Below, piece by piece: positions 17,582 through 26,400 of a stretch of DNA of 64,000 nucleotides (position 1 is the first letter of the stretch; every line of letters begins with the position of its first letter). The notes beneath the pieces were generated by a model. The model was not told the origin of the DNA. It saw nothing but the letters and a program-made list of their open reading frames with translations, and ran no database searches. Location of the stretch: positions 124,001 through 188,000 of the forward strand of contig JAXLUO010000004.1 in assembly GCA_046329495.1 (NCBI GenBank), written 5' to 3'. The position numbers and the translations under genes were made by a program. This DNA is from Bog-950 sp046329495 (GTDB taxonomy: Bacteria > Bacteroidota > Bacteroidia > Chitinophagales > LD1).

Positions 17582-18095
17582 TATTGCGGCTTTGTGTAAA
17601 ATGCTTGATTTTTCTTCGTTTTAACACAAAAATCGCTCATATGAAAACTTCTGTAACTTGTGCACAAGCAAAAACTTGCACAAGCATGCACAAGCAGTGT
17701 GGATAACTCTGAAATTTTTGAAGCATGCTAATTATAAAGTGCGATTCAAAAAGTTTACACATCAATGTAACCTTTTGTAACCTTTTGCAATGCATCGATG
17801 TCATTTTACCTCAATAAACCGCGAAAACCATTAGAAACACCAGATTCAGTGCTCCGGAAAGTGTAAACTTTACAATTCAATGTAAACTTTTGTAAACTTT
17901 TTCAGGCTTGCAGAATCTCACCTGCCCGATCAGTTCATATTAAGCGTAATCAACCACCCCTCTTTGCGCAGCAGAGAGGGGCCGGGGGTGAGTCGACGGC
18001 AAACTAGCTAACGAGAACGCACAACCAGGGGTAGCGGTACAATAGCGAAACCTTTATTCCTAAAAACCGCGTAAATCATAAAAATCAGTGTGTTG

Positions 18096-18128
18096 TCACC
18101 CTGAGCCTGTCGAAGGGAGCGTTCCATT
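18096..18128. repeat. REP-like repeat, 33 bp identical to 48811-48843
   Basis: The 33 bases are identical in both places and contain the imperfect palindrome CCCTGAGCC-TGTC-GAAGGG, a well-known scattered intergenic repeat in bacteria. The rest of the gap to 18420 holds AAC-rich low-complexity sequence and no gene that I can support. Confidence 0.75.
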
Positions 18129-18420
18129 TGCATTCACTCAATCAGCATTCAAAAATCCAAAATCAAAAATGATAGGCTTGATAGGCATATGCGTACAACC
18201 AATCAATTCCTATCATTTCCAATCAAAAGCTATCAAACCTAATCAGAGCAAATAAGCTCATGCAGCGTAAATCCCGTTACAAACGCGTGACAGCGCCGCA
18301 ACAATCGGTGTAATCCACTGTATTTAATCTGTGTGATCACCCAAAACTAAAGGAATTGACTGCTGCAACCAGGCTGCTGCAGCCACTAACGCCAAACACC
18401 TAACATCAAACGACAAACAA

Positions 18421-18972
18421 CTACTGTATTTTCCCCTTAAACTCCTTCTGGTAGTCTTCGAACTTTTTGTTTTTGTAAGCGTTGCTGTGCACGTAGTTGA
18501 TGATCTGCTCAAACTCCTTAGGCTCGCGGTAGCCGGGCACGGGGAAGATGACGTTCAGGTTTTCGTCCATATAAACGGCGGTAGGGTAGCTTAGCTGCCC
18601 ATCAAGAATTTCGGCTGCCAGTTCGTTATAACCGCGGTAGCCCTGGGGCACAAACTTGTAGTCCTTGCCTTTAAAGTTGATGGTGCTTTGGGTTTCGGCA
18701 TCAAACTTTACCGCATAGTAGTTTTCGTTTACATAACTGATGATCTCTGCATTGCTGAAGGTGCTGGCATCCATGCGCTTGCACCAGCCGCACCATTCGG
18801 TATATACATCTACAAACACTTTGCGGGGCTGTGTTTTTTGGGCTTCCTGCATTTGCTGCCAGGTCATCCACTTAATACCGCCGCTTTCGGGCACTGCCGC
18901 CTTGCGAACCGAAAATGCATAAACGCCAACCAGTGTAAACAACACCAGCGCTGAGATAACCGCCTTTTTCAT
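18421..18972 (-). CDS. Secreted thioredoxin-like protein
   Basis: This 183-residue protein has an N-terminal signal or anchor helix (residues ~4-20) and a thioredoxin fold. The redox motif is CGWC at residues 61-64 in VYTEWCGWCKRMD, and a cis-proline region follows (LSYPTAVYM). This arrangement fits the thioredoxin_7/DUF255-like family of envelope disulfide enzymes. It would act in the periplasm on cysteine pairs; its partner is unknown. It lies downstream of the carboxylase gene on the same strand, but a good terminator separates them, so it probably has its own promoter. Confidence 0.8.
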   Translation of the reverse strand: MKKAVISALVLFTLVGVYAFSVRKAAVPESGGIKWMTWQQMQEAQKTQPRKVFVDVYTEWCGWCKRMDASTFSNAEIISYVNENYYAVKFDAETQSTINFKGKDYKFVPQGYRGYNELAAEILDGQLSYPTAVYMDENLNVIFPVPGYREPKEFEQIINYVHSNAYKNKKFEDYQKEFKGKIQ

Positions 18973-19000
18973 TAGTTATTTTGTGTGAAGTATGAAGATA

Positions 19001-19037
19001 AAAAAATCCTGCCGGCGTTATGCGCGCAACAGGATTT
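19001..19037 (-). terminator. Rho-independent terminator for the carboxylase gene
   Basis: On the minus strand the arms AAATCCTG and CAGGATTT (plus positions 19030-19037 and 19004-19011) enclose an 18-base loop. The second arm runs straight into a T tract (the A run at 19001-19006 on the plus strand). It lies 22 bases after the carboxylase stop codon. Confidence 0.75.
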
Positions 19038-19058
19038 ATTAATGCCTTTAACCTTTGT

Positions 19059-20702
19059 TTAGGTTTGGATAATGCCCACGTTGAATTGCTTGGTAATTGG
19101 CGCATGGTTAGCGGCCTCAATACCCATGCTGATGACCTTGCGGGTATCTACCGGGTCGATGATACCATCGGTCCATAAACGCGCGGCTGCGTATTTAGGG
19201 TCCATGGTAGTTTTGTAGCGGCCTGAGATTTTATCCAGCAGGGCTTTTTCGTCCTCCGGTGTAATTTCCTTGCCCTGTGCTTTTAAGGAGCTAACCTGTA
19301 TTTGCAGCAGGGTTTTAGCGGCCTGGTCGCCACCCATAACGGCTATACGCGAGGTAGGCCATGCGTAAATTAAACGAGGGCCGTAAGCCTTGCCGCACAT
19401 AGCGTAGTTACCGGCACCAAACGAGTTACCGATTACAATAGTGAACTTAGGCACTACCGAGTTAGATACGGCATTTACCATTTTGGCACCGTCCTTAATA
19501 ATACCGCCGTGTTCGCTGCGGCTGCCTACCATAAAGCCGGTAACATCCTGCAAAAACACCAATGGAATTTTCTTCTGGTTGCAGTTCATAATAAAGCGGG
19601 CTGCTTTATCGGCGCTATCGCTGTAGATAACACCGCCAAACTGCATTTCGCCTTTTTTGCTCTTAACCACCTTACGCTGGTTGGCCACAATGCCCACAGC
19701 CCAGCCATCAATACGCGCATAACCGCATACTAATGATTGACCGTAGCCCTCCTTGTATTCTTCAAACTCCGAGTTATCTACCAAACGATAGATCAACTCG
19801 TGCATATCGTATTGCTTGCTTAGGTCGCTTGGTATAATGCCATACAGCTCCTGCACGGGGTGCTTAGGCGCGGCAGATTCAACACGGTCGAAACCGGCTT
19901 TGTCCTGATGCCCGAATTTATCAACCAGCTTGCGGATGGTTTTAATGCATTCGGCATCGTCCTTCATTTTATAATCGGTAACGCCCGAAATTTCGCAGTG
20001 GGTGGTAGCACCACCCAGGGTTTCGTTATCAATGTTCTCGCCAATGGCACTCTTTACCAGGTAGCTACCGGCAAGAAATACCGAACCGGTGCCTTCTACA
20101 ATCAGCGCTTCATCGCTAAGGATAGGCAGGTAAGCACCACCGGCCACGCAACTGCCCATAATGGCGGCAATTTGCGGTATACCCATGGAACTCATAATAG
20201 AGTTGTTGTAGAAGATGCGTCCGAAGTTCTCTTTATCGGGGAACACCTCATCCTGCAGGGGCAGGTAGGCACCGGCACTATCTACCAGGTAAATGATCGG
20301 CAGGCGGTTTTCGATAGCTATTTCCTGTGCACGCAGGTTCTTTTTAGCGGTAGAAGGGAACCAGGCACCCGCTTTAACGGTAGCATCGTTGGCTACGGCA
20401 ATTACCAGGCGGCCTTTTACATAACCCAATTGCACCACCACACCGGCGCTTGGGCAGCCGCCGTGTTCTTCGTACATGCCGTAGGCGGTTAGTTCACCAA
20501 CTTCAATGGTGTTTTTGCCTTTATCGAACAACATTTCCAGTCGCTCGCGGGCCGTCATTTTGCCTTTATCCTTGTGTTTTTCGATGGCTTTTTTGCCACC
20601 GCCCAACTTTACCTGGTCGGTGATCCTTTTCAGGTCACTCATAACCAGTTTCATTGCGTCTTCGTTCTTGTTGAATTCTAAATCGGTATTGGTAGTTGCC
20701 AT
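19059..20702 (-). CDS. Acyl-CoA carboxylase beta subunit, methylcrotonyl-CoA carboxylase-like
   Basis: This 547-residue carboxyltransferase has two crotonase-like halves. The motifs VDSAGAYLPLQDEVFPD, GGAYLPILSDEALIVEGTGSVFLAG, FLQDVTGFMVGSRSEHGGIIKDGAKM and NSFGAGNYAMCGKAYGPRLIYAWP are closer to the methylcrotonyl-CoA or geranyl-CoA group than to propionyl-CoA carboxylase. The likely reaction is carboxylation of a branched acyl-CoA in leucine breakdown, but substrate choice cannot be fixed by eye. No biotin-carrying alpha subunit is adjacent. It differs clearly from the beta subunit at 8906-10447, so the two are not recent duplicates. Confidence 0.85.
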   Translation of the reverse strand: MATTNTDLEFNKNEDAMKLVMSDLKRITDQVKLGGGKKAIEKHKDKGKMTARERLEMLFDKGKNTIEVGELTAYGMYEEHGGCPSAGVVVQLGYVKGRLVIAVANDATVKAGAWFPSTAKKNLRAQEIAIENRLPIIYLVDSAGAYLPLQDEVFPDKENFGRIFYNNSIMSSMGIPQIAAIMGSCVAGGAYLPILSDEALIVEGTGSVFLAGSYLVKSAIGENIDNETLGGATTHCEISGVTDYKMKDDAECIKTIRKLVDKFGHQDKAGFDRVESAAPKHPVQELYGIIPSDLSKQYDMHELIYRLVDNSEFEEYKEGYGQSLVCGYARIDGWAVGIVANQRKVVKSKKGEMQFGGVIYSDSADKAARFIMNCNQKKIPLVFLQDVTGFMVGSRSEHGGIIKDGAKMVNAVSNSVVPKFTIVIGNSFGAGNYAMCGKAYGPRLIYAWPTSRIAVMGGDQAAKTLLQIQVSSLKAQGKEITPEDEKALLDKISGRYKTTMDPKYAAARLWTDGIIDPVDTRKVISMGIEAANHAPITKQFNVGIIQT

Positions 20703-20825
20703 AATTGCTTTTAACGGGCGGCTAATTTATAAGATTGGTTAAGAAAACAGCATGAAAGCTATGCCTGTGATGCGGCTAAATCTTAATTTTTTGAAAACAC
20801 AGTTAGGCATTAAGCGCAGAGTTTC

Positions 20826-20833
20826 TATATTTG
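20826..20833 (+). promoter_or_regulatory. Bacteroidota -7 promoter element for the SRP RNA
   Basis: TATATTTG matches the TAnnTTTG consensus and ends 5 bases before the base-paired start of the SRP RNA. Confidence 0.65.
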
Positions 20834-20835
20834 CA

Positions 20836-20938
20836 CCGGGCGAGCCTTATACGATCAGCTCCTGCTCACTCCTCCAGGCGGGAAACCGAGCAAAGGTAAG
20901 CGGTTGTAGCGGTGCGATATGAGTAACTTGCCCATTTT
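20836..20938 (+). ncRNA. ffs: Small bacterial signal recognition particle RNA (4.5S type)
   Basis: The apical SRP signature is intact. CAGG is followed by a CGG-GAAA-CCG stem-tetraloop and then AGCA, reproducing the Ffh-binding helix with its asymmetric internal loop. The outer ends pair as GGGCGAG (about 20838-20844) with CTTGCCC (about 20927-20933), and a T run follows at 20935. Length (~100 nt) and a promoter element just upstream agree. The RNA joins Ffh to target ribosomes making membrane proteins. Ends are set to within a few bases. Confidence 0.85.
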
Positions 20939-21021
20939 TTATTTCCCTCCTTTGCATTTTACCCCTCTTTTAACAAGGTGTTGATTAAATAAGATTAGCA
21001 ATCTGTAAGCTAATTTCATCT

Positions 21022-21029
21022 TAGCTTTG
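21022..21029 (+). promoter_or_regulatory. Bacteroidota -7 promoter element for the transaldolase gene
   Basis: TAGCTTTG fits TAnnTTTG and lies 34 bases before the start codon at 21064. Confidence 0.6.
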
Positions 21030-21063
21030 CATTCTAATTTAACCCGCAAACAATTTACAGTTC

Positions 21064-21720
21064 ATGAAATTCTTTATTGATACAGCCAAGCTTGCCGAAA
21101 TTGAGGAAGCTGCCGCATTAGGTATTCTGGATGGTGTTACCACCAACCCTTCGCTGATGGCCAAGGAAGGTATTACCGGACAGCAAAACATTATTGACCA
21201 CTATGTAAAGATATGCAGTGTGGTAAACGGCCCTGTTAGCGCCGAAGTTATTTCTACCGACTTTAAAGGTATGGTAGAAGAAGGCAAAAAGCTGGCTGCC
21301 CTGCACCCCAACATTGTAGTTAAAGTGCCTATGATTAAGGAAGGCGTAAAGGCTATTAAGTATTTTACCGATAACGGTATTAAAACGAACTGCACCTTGG
21401 TGTTTTCGGCTGCACAGGCGCTGTTAGCGGCTAAGGCCGGTGCTACTATGGTATCGCCTTTCATAGGCCGTATTGATGATGGTAACTGGGATGGGGTGCA
21501 ATTGATTGAGCAGATCGTGCACATCTACCGAGTGTATGGTTATAAAACAGAGGTGCTGGCCGCTTCTATCCGTTCATCGCTGCACATTGTTAAATGTGCC
21601 GAAGCAGGAGCAGATATTGCTACCTGTCCGTTATCATCTATCAACGGTTTGTTTACGCATCCGTTGACAGATATTGGTTTAGAAAAGTTTTTAGCTGATT
21701 ACAAGAAAGGTAACGGATAG
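21064..21720 (+). CDS. fsa: Transaldolase / fructose-6-phosphate aldolase family
   Basis: This 218-residue short transaldolase has the opening MKFFIDTAKLAEIEE, the motif GVTTNPSLMAKEG and the Schiff-base lysine Lys87 in NIVVKVPM. The conserved tail segment AGADIATCPLSSINGLFTHPLTDIGLEKF closes the barrel. The family includes true transaldolases of the pentose phosphate pathway and fructose-6-phosphate aldolase. Short proteins of this type in bacteria without a long transaldolase often serve as transaldolase, so function is given at family level. It is a single gene with its own promoter element and a strong terminator. Confidence 0.9.
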   Translation: MKFFIDTAKLAEIEEAAALGILDGVTTNPSLMAKEGITGQQNIIDHYVKICSVVNGPVSAEVISTDFKGMVEEGKKLAALHPNIVVKVPMIKEGVKAIKYFTDNGIKTNCTLVFSAAQALLAAKAGATMVSPFIGRIDDGNWDGVQLIEQIVHIYRVYGYKTEVLAASIRSSLHIVKCAEAGADIATCPLSSINGLFTHPLTDIGLEKFLADYKKGNG

Positions 21721-21743
21721 TTGTTCCTTTGCCTGAAGCATAA

Positions 21744-21777
21744 AAGAAAGTCGCCCCTTTTAGGAGGCGACTTTCTT
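21744..21777. terminator. Bidirectional terminator between fsa and the convergent OMP gene
   Basis: A perfect 12-bp stem, AAGAAAGTCGCC (21744-21755) with GGCGACTTTCTT (21766-21777), has a 10-base loop. It is T-rich on the 3' side in either direction. It lies between the stop of fsa and the stop of the minus-strand gene ending at 21796. Confidence 0.8.
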
Positions 21778-21795
21778 GTTTTAAGAAGGTTGTTG

Positions 21796-23466
21796 TTAGA
21801 AGGAGAACTTAACCCCCGCCAGTCCGTTAATGCCAAACGATGGGTAACCATACCAGCGCTGGTATTTTTGGTGGGCAATGTTGTTCAACGTGCCGAAGAA
21901 GGTAAAGTGCTTATTGAAGATGTATTCGATTGCAAGATTAACATCGGCGGTGCCTTTAATTTTAACCTGCTTACCGCCTGCTAATAGGGCATAGGATGAA
22001 GTGATACCGTACAGATCAATAGAAGCGCGGATTTTGTTCTTCCACACATAATTGGCGCGGAATGTTAGTTTAAAGTTGGGCTCGTGCCAGGCGCGGGCTT
22101 GTTCTTTCAGTTTAAAGTAACTGTAATCGGCTAATACCGACAGTCGGAGCCATTCCTTTACGTTATAACCGGCCTCGGCATGTCCGCCGAAGATGAGAGT
22201 GTTTTTATCGTATACCACCATAAAACGGCGCATATCCAGCGTATCGCTTACAAACAGCGGTAGGTTGTTGATGTGGTTGAGGCGGAAGGCCAGGTTATAG
22301 CTTAAGTTTTGGGCTGTGCCTTTAACACCAACGCCAAAATCGCCATTCTGGGTGTTTTTAATGCCTACGTAGTTCCAGATGAAATTGTTGGTGTGGATAA
22401 GCGAGTTAAGGGAGTTTTTGTTGTAGGTGTGTATGTAATCAACATAAGCAATTATGCTTTGCTGATACAGACGTTTTTCTAAATGCGCATCCATCAAGAA
22501 GAACGGTTTAGGGCCATCGAGTGCTAAACCGAATTTGAGGTGCGCTTTCCAGTCGTCGTTATTAAAGCCATAGCCCACCTGCAGGCGGAAGATGTTACGC
22601 TGCAGTTTCAGCGAATCGTTTTTCAGTTGACTGATATCGAAGTTGAAATCGGCCAGTATGGCGTGTTGCTTTTCAATTAGCTTGCTGAAATCGGTTTGCC
22701 CTGCTATATACCATTCGTTGGCTTTGCCATAGGTTTCCTGCAGGTAATTGAAGTTGATGGTTTGCTTAAAGTCGATATCGAACTTATTGCGCTGTGCGTT
22801 GCGGAAATACACCAACGCATCGTAGTTGCGGAATACCTGGCGTATGTCCTTGCGGGCAAAAGTGGTATCCGAAAAGCTGGTATCAACACTATAAAAGTGC
22901 GTGCGGTAGTTGTGGAAGTTAAAGCCCGTGCCTACTTCAAAGGTTTTAGGGAAATAGCGGAAGTAAACAGCGGCTTCATCATCTACATAACGCTGGTTTT
23001 TATGCTGAAAGCCTATGGCGTTAAAGTGATTGTAGAACAAGCCAAACTTCATGTTTTTGGTCTTGTTATCGTTGTAGGCCATTTGCACTAAAGGCGATAA
23101 CTGACTACCAAAACCTAATTTGATGAAAGAGGAATTGTAACGCTCCAGTTTATCGGCACTAATAGCTATTGGCTTTAACGGGTTGGTTTCGAAACCAAAT
23201 TCCTTGTAATCCTTAGCAGGCACGCTGTATTCCAGCTTTGGTTTGGTTTCCTCTACCTCGGGTATGTTGGGCTGTATGTTTACCTTTTGGGCATCCTGTA
23301 TGGTGGCTTCGTATTCCTTAACTACAATTACTTCTTCGTTGCCCACTTCGCCTTTACCATCGCCCTGTGCCATTGCGCAGCCAAGCGGTGCCAGGCACAA
23401 AAGGGTAAGCGCCACCTTTAATGTAAGGCCGCCTTTCAGTTGTGTTAGTTTGCTATTGCTGCTCAT
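21796..23466 (-). CDS. Outer-membrane beta-barrel protein, TonB-receptor-like, coupled to a TPR protein
   Basis: This 556-residue protein has an N-terminal signal sequence (cleavage near AMAQ). A short segment resembling the N-terminal region before a TonB-receptor barrel follows (EVIVVKEYEATIQDAQKVNIQPNIP). Many alternating hydrophobic strands complete it, ending in the aromatic GVKFSF. A full plug domain is not recognised, so it may be a reduced barrel. Its start ATG overlaps the TGA of the upstream TPR gene (ATGA at 23463-23466), which implies translational coupling and a shared function. The transported substrate is unknown. Confidence 0.65.
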   Translation of the reverse strand: MSSNSKLTQLKGGLTLKVALTLLCLAPLGCAMAQGDGKGEVGNEEVIVVKEYEATIQDAQKVNIQPNIPEVEETKPKLEYSVPAKDYKEFGFETNPLKPIAISADKLERYNSSFIKLGFGSQLSPLVQMAYNDNKTKNMKFGLFYNHFNAIGFQHKNQRYVDDEAAVYFRYFPKTFEVGTGFNFHNYRTHFYSVDTSFSDTTFARKDIRQVFRNYDALVYFRNAQRNKFDIDFKQTINFNYLQETYGKANEWYIAGQTDFSKLIEKQHAILADFNFDISQLKNDSLKLQRNIFRLQVGYGFNNDDWKAHLKFGLALDGPKPFFLMDAHLEKRLYQQSIIAYVDYIHTYNKNSLNSLIHTNNFIWNYVGIKNTQNGDFGVGVKGTAQNLSYNLAFRLNHINNLPLFVSDTLDMRRFMVVYDKNTLIFGGHAEAGYNVKEWLRLSVLADYSYFKLKEQARAWHEPNFKLTFRANYVWKNKIRASIDLYGITSSYALLAGGKQVKIKGTADVNLAIEYIFNKHFTFFGTLNNIAHQKYQRWYGYPSFGINGLAGVKFSF

Positions 23467-26400
23467 CGGTTAATAATTAAAGAATCGGTTTCCATAATAA
23501 GGGTATCGGTAGGCGCTACCATCATCAGTTTCGATTTATTAAGTTCCTCGGTGCGGATCTTTTCCAGTTTCTGACGGGCTTCTTCCAGCACAGCAGCATC
23601 GCCTTTGTAGTTGCCTACTATGCTTTCCAATGTAGCCTTAGCCTGGAAGGCATTTCCCTGCGCGTAGTAGTTATCGGCTAACAGAATAAAGGTTTTAACT
23701 ACCCAGTATTCGTAGCTGGCGTATTTGTTTTTAACACGGAAGCAGGTGTCCATGCTTTGCTTGTAGTTGCCCTGTTCGTAAAGCACTTTAGCTACCATGT
23801 ATTTGCTCTCCACACACTTTTCGTTTACCGGGTATTCGGCTACACGGTTAAAGGCGCCAAGGGCAAATTCTTTATCGCCTTTTGCGTAATACGATTTACC
23901 TTTTTGATAGTAAGCTTCCTGTATATCAATATCCTTGGCTGTGCCGCTGTTAATCAGTTGGTCGGCGTATTCAATCACCTCATCGTGGCTAAGCAATTTA
24001 ACGGCCGAGCTAAGCATACCCACCATGGCGGTATAGCTGTTCTGCTGCGAACCACTGGCTATGTAAAGCAGTTTGTAGTAATCCAGCGCTTTTCGGTAAT
24101 CCTTTACTTCAAAATAAGCAATGCCGGAGGCTTTCTGCAAGCTCTTTTCGTAATACTTGCTGTATTTGTTTTGGATGATAGCTTCCAGGTCGGCAAGTGC
24201 TGTAGCGTAGTCCTTTACTTTGGCTAAGCATTCGTAGCGCTTCCAGTGGGCCTCCATAGCAAAAATGCCGTTGGGGAACTTGCTTACATAGCTACCAAAG
24301 AGGGTGGAAGCACGACTGCAATCGTTTGCGTTGTAGGCATTTTCGGCGGCCTGATAGGTAAGGGAGTCTTCCTCGCTGCTGCTAACTACCACATTGGTAT
24401 TGCCCTTGATGTAAGCAAAGTAGTCATCTGCACGACCAAGCTCGATATACAGCTCTTTAAGTGCCTGCAGCGCTTCTTTCTCTTCGCCTGAGCCTGGGAA
24501 TTTCTTTACTACCAGCTTGTAATCGTCGATCGCCTGTTCCTTCTTGTTGGCGTTGTAATCAATTACCGCCGTCTTCATGTAAGCAGCGGCCAGTTTTTCG
24601 CTACCGGGGTATTTGTTGATTACGTTCTGATAGGCATTGCGGGCAGCCGTAAGGTTACCGCGTTCCAATTCTGTTTCACCGATCTCGTAATAACTCTGGT
24701 CGGCGTAATTTGAAGCAGGCTTGCTTGCAATTAACTTATTAAGCGTAGCGATTTTATCATCATCTCTACCCATTAAGCCCAGGATGATCCCTTTTTGGTA
24801 CTGGGCATATTCCGCCGAACTCCAGTTGTTATCCACTATTACGCTGTAAGCATCAACAGCCTTGCTGTAATTCTTGGTTACAAAGCTGCAATCGCCCCAG
24901 CGCAGGTAAAGGTCCGACTGTAAGGCCTGTACCCCTTTTTTATCGATGGTAGTTGCGCTTTCCTTGGTAGCATTCTCAAAGTACACAGCGGCATCGCTGT
25001 ATTGTTTTTGCTTAAAGTAGCTATAGCCAATGTTATACAGGCTGCGGAATTTAGAAGCTTCTCCTTTCTTCTCCACAGCAGGAGAGCACAGCTCGTTAAA
25101 CTTCATATAACTGCGGCGGGAATCGGCATACTGCGCCTGATTGAAACTTATTTCTGCCTCCATATAAGTGGCCAGGGCTACTAATTCCAAATTCAGGGGC
25201 TTGCTCAAACTCTTTTCGCAAAGCTTAAAGGCTTCATCCATGTTGCCGTCGTTAAACAGTTCCACCGCGCGGAAGTAGGTAACCTTTTGGTAAGCCTCCT
25301 TAATCATCGGGCTGCTTAACTTCAGGTTTTCCATAATGCGGTAAGCCTTGTCGTAGTTTTTGGTTTGCACCAGGGCCGTGGCCAGCAATTCGCTCACATC
25401 ATCGGCATAGGTGCCGTTAGTATATTTATCCAGGTAGGTTTCAAAGCTTTCGATGGCCTCGCTACTGTTGCCGGCTTCCAATGAGAGTTTACCGTAATTA
25501 TAAAGGGCATTCTCGCGGATGGTTTCGTCGTATTTCATGCTGGCAGCACTCTGGAAAGCAGAGCGTGCCTTATCTTTCTGGTTGGTTTTTAAGTAGCAAT
25601 CGGCCAGGGCGTAAGTAGCATTTTGCCCCATAGCTTCATCCAGCAGGTTTAGCTGCTTAAAGTTTTCAATAGCCTTGGTATAAGCGCCGGTTTTATACTG
25701 GCAGTAGGCCAGTTGATAGATATCTTCCTTTCCCACTTTGGCGTTTTTGCCAATGTAAGCTTCCAATAGAGGCAAAGCTTTGGTGTAATCGCTTTTTTGG
25801 AAATAGACCTTGCCTAACAGGTAGCGCATTTCATCTTTGTAAAGCACTTCGGGTTTATCCAGGTTCTTTTGGATGTAAGGCACTAACTTTTCGTAATCCT
25901 TTTTAAAGAAGTATATCTGCGCAATGTAATAGGGTATTACACTGGCATACATCTTAGAGTCTTCGATATCGGTAAAGCTTTTCAGTGCATCGTTATAATC
26001 CTTGTTGTAGAAACTGATGAAGGCGAAGTAATAGGTGGCAGGATAGTAGTATTTATCCTTTACGTCCTTGATAGAAGCCAATAAGGGTTTCGCTTCGGTA
26101 AACTTCTTTTTAGTAAAGTAGCTATAGGCCAGCATAAAGCGGTAATCGTATAGCTGCTGGTTGTTGAGGTCTTCAGTTTTTACCTTGCTGAGGTAGTCGA
26201 TTGCCTCCTGGTATTTTTTGTTTTGGTAGTAATATTTACCCAAATACAGGTTAACCAAGCGGCGCTTATCTGTTTCGTGGTATTTTTTGTAGTAGGCGAG
26301 CAGCAGTTTTTCGGCATCCTTATCGTTCACCTCCGCAGCAGAGGCGGCGATATAGAACTCAAGGTTTTGCATCAATACCTCGTTGCCGTGATAAGTATAG

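Larger units (their letters stand above)
17030..18092 (+). repeat. Long copy A of a modular non-coding repeat element
   Basis: This region aligns in the same order with 55690-56760. In order it holds a degenerate promoter-like word (TATCTTCG at 17067-17074) and the hairpin core (17143-17281), with arms AAAAAACAAGA (17221-17231) and TCTTGTTTTTT (17252-17262). Next come a TGCACAAAT cluster (17337-17376), the inverted palindrome pair (17503-17518 and 17566-17581), a TGCACAAG cluster (17657-17695), a TGTGGATAA site (17698-17706) and GTAAcC/GTAAaC tandem units (17764-17790, 17879-17905). A CGTAAATCATAAAAATCAGTG word closes it (about 18069-18090). Spacers between blocks have diverged much more than the blocks. 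Open frames are not conserved between copies. Confidence 0.8.

Noticed and set aside
17657..17706. Replication origin because of iteron-like units and a DnaA-box-like word
   Set aside because: Only one box per copy is seen, two copies exist in one window, and no dnaA/dnaN neighbourhood or AT-rich unwinding region is present. It is kept as a repeat only.
17337..17906. CRISPR array from short repeated words
   Set aside because: The repeated words are 9-24 bases with irregular spacing, there are no unique spacers of constant length, and no cas genes are nearby.
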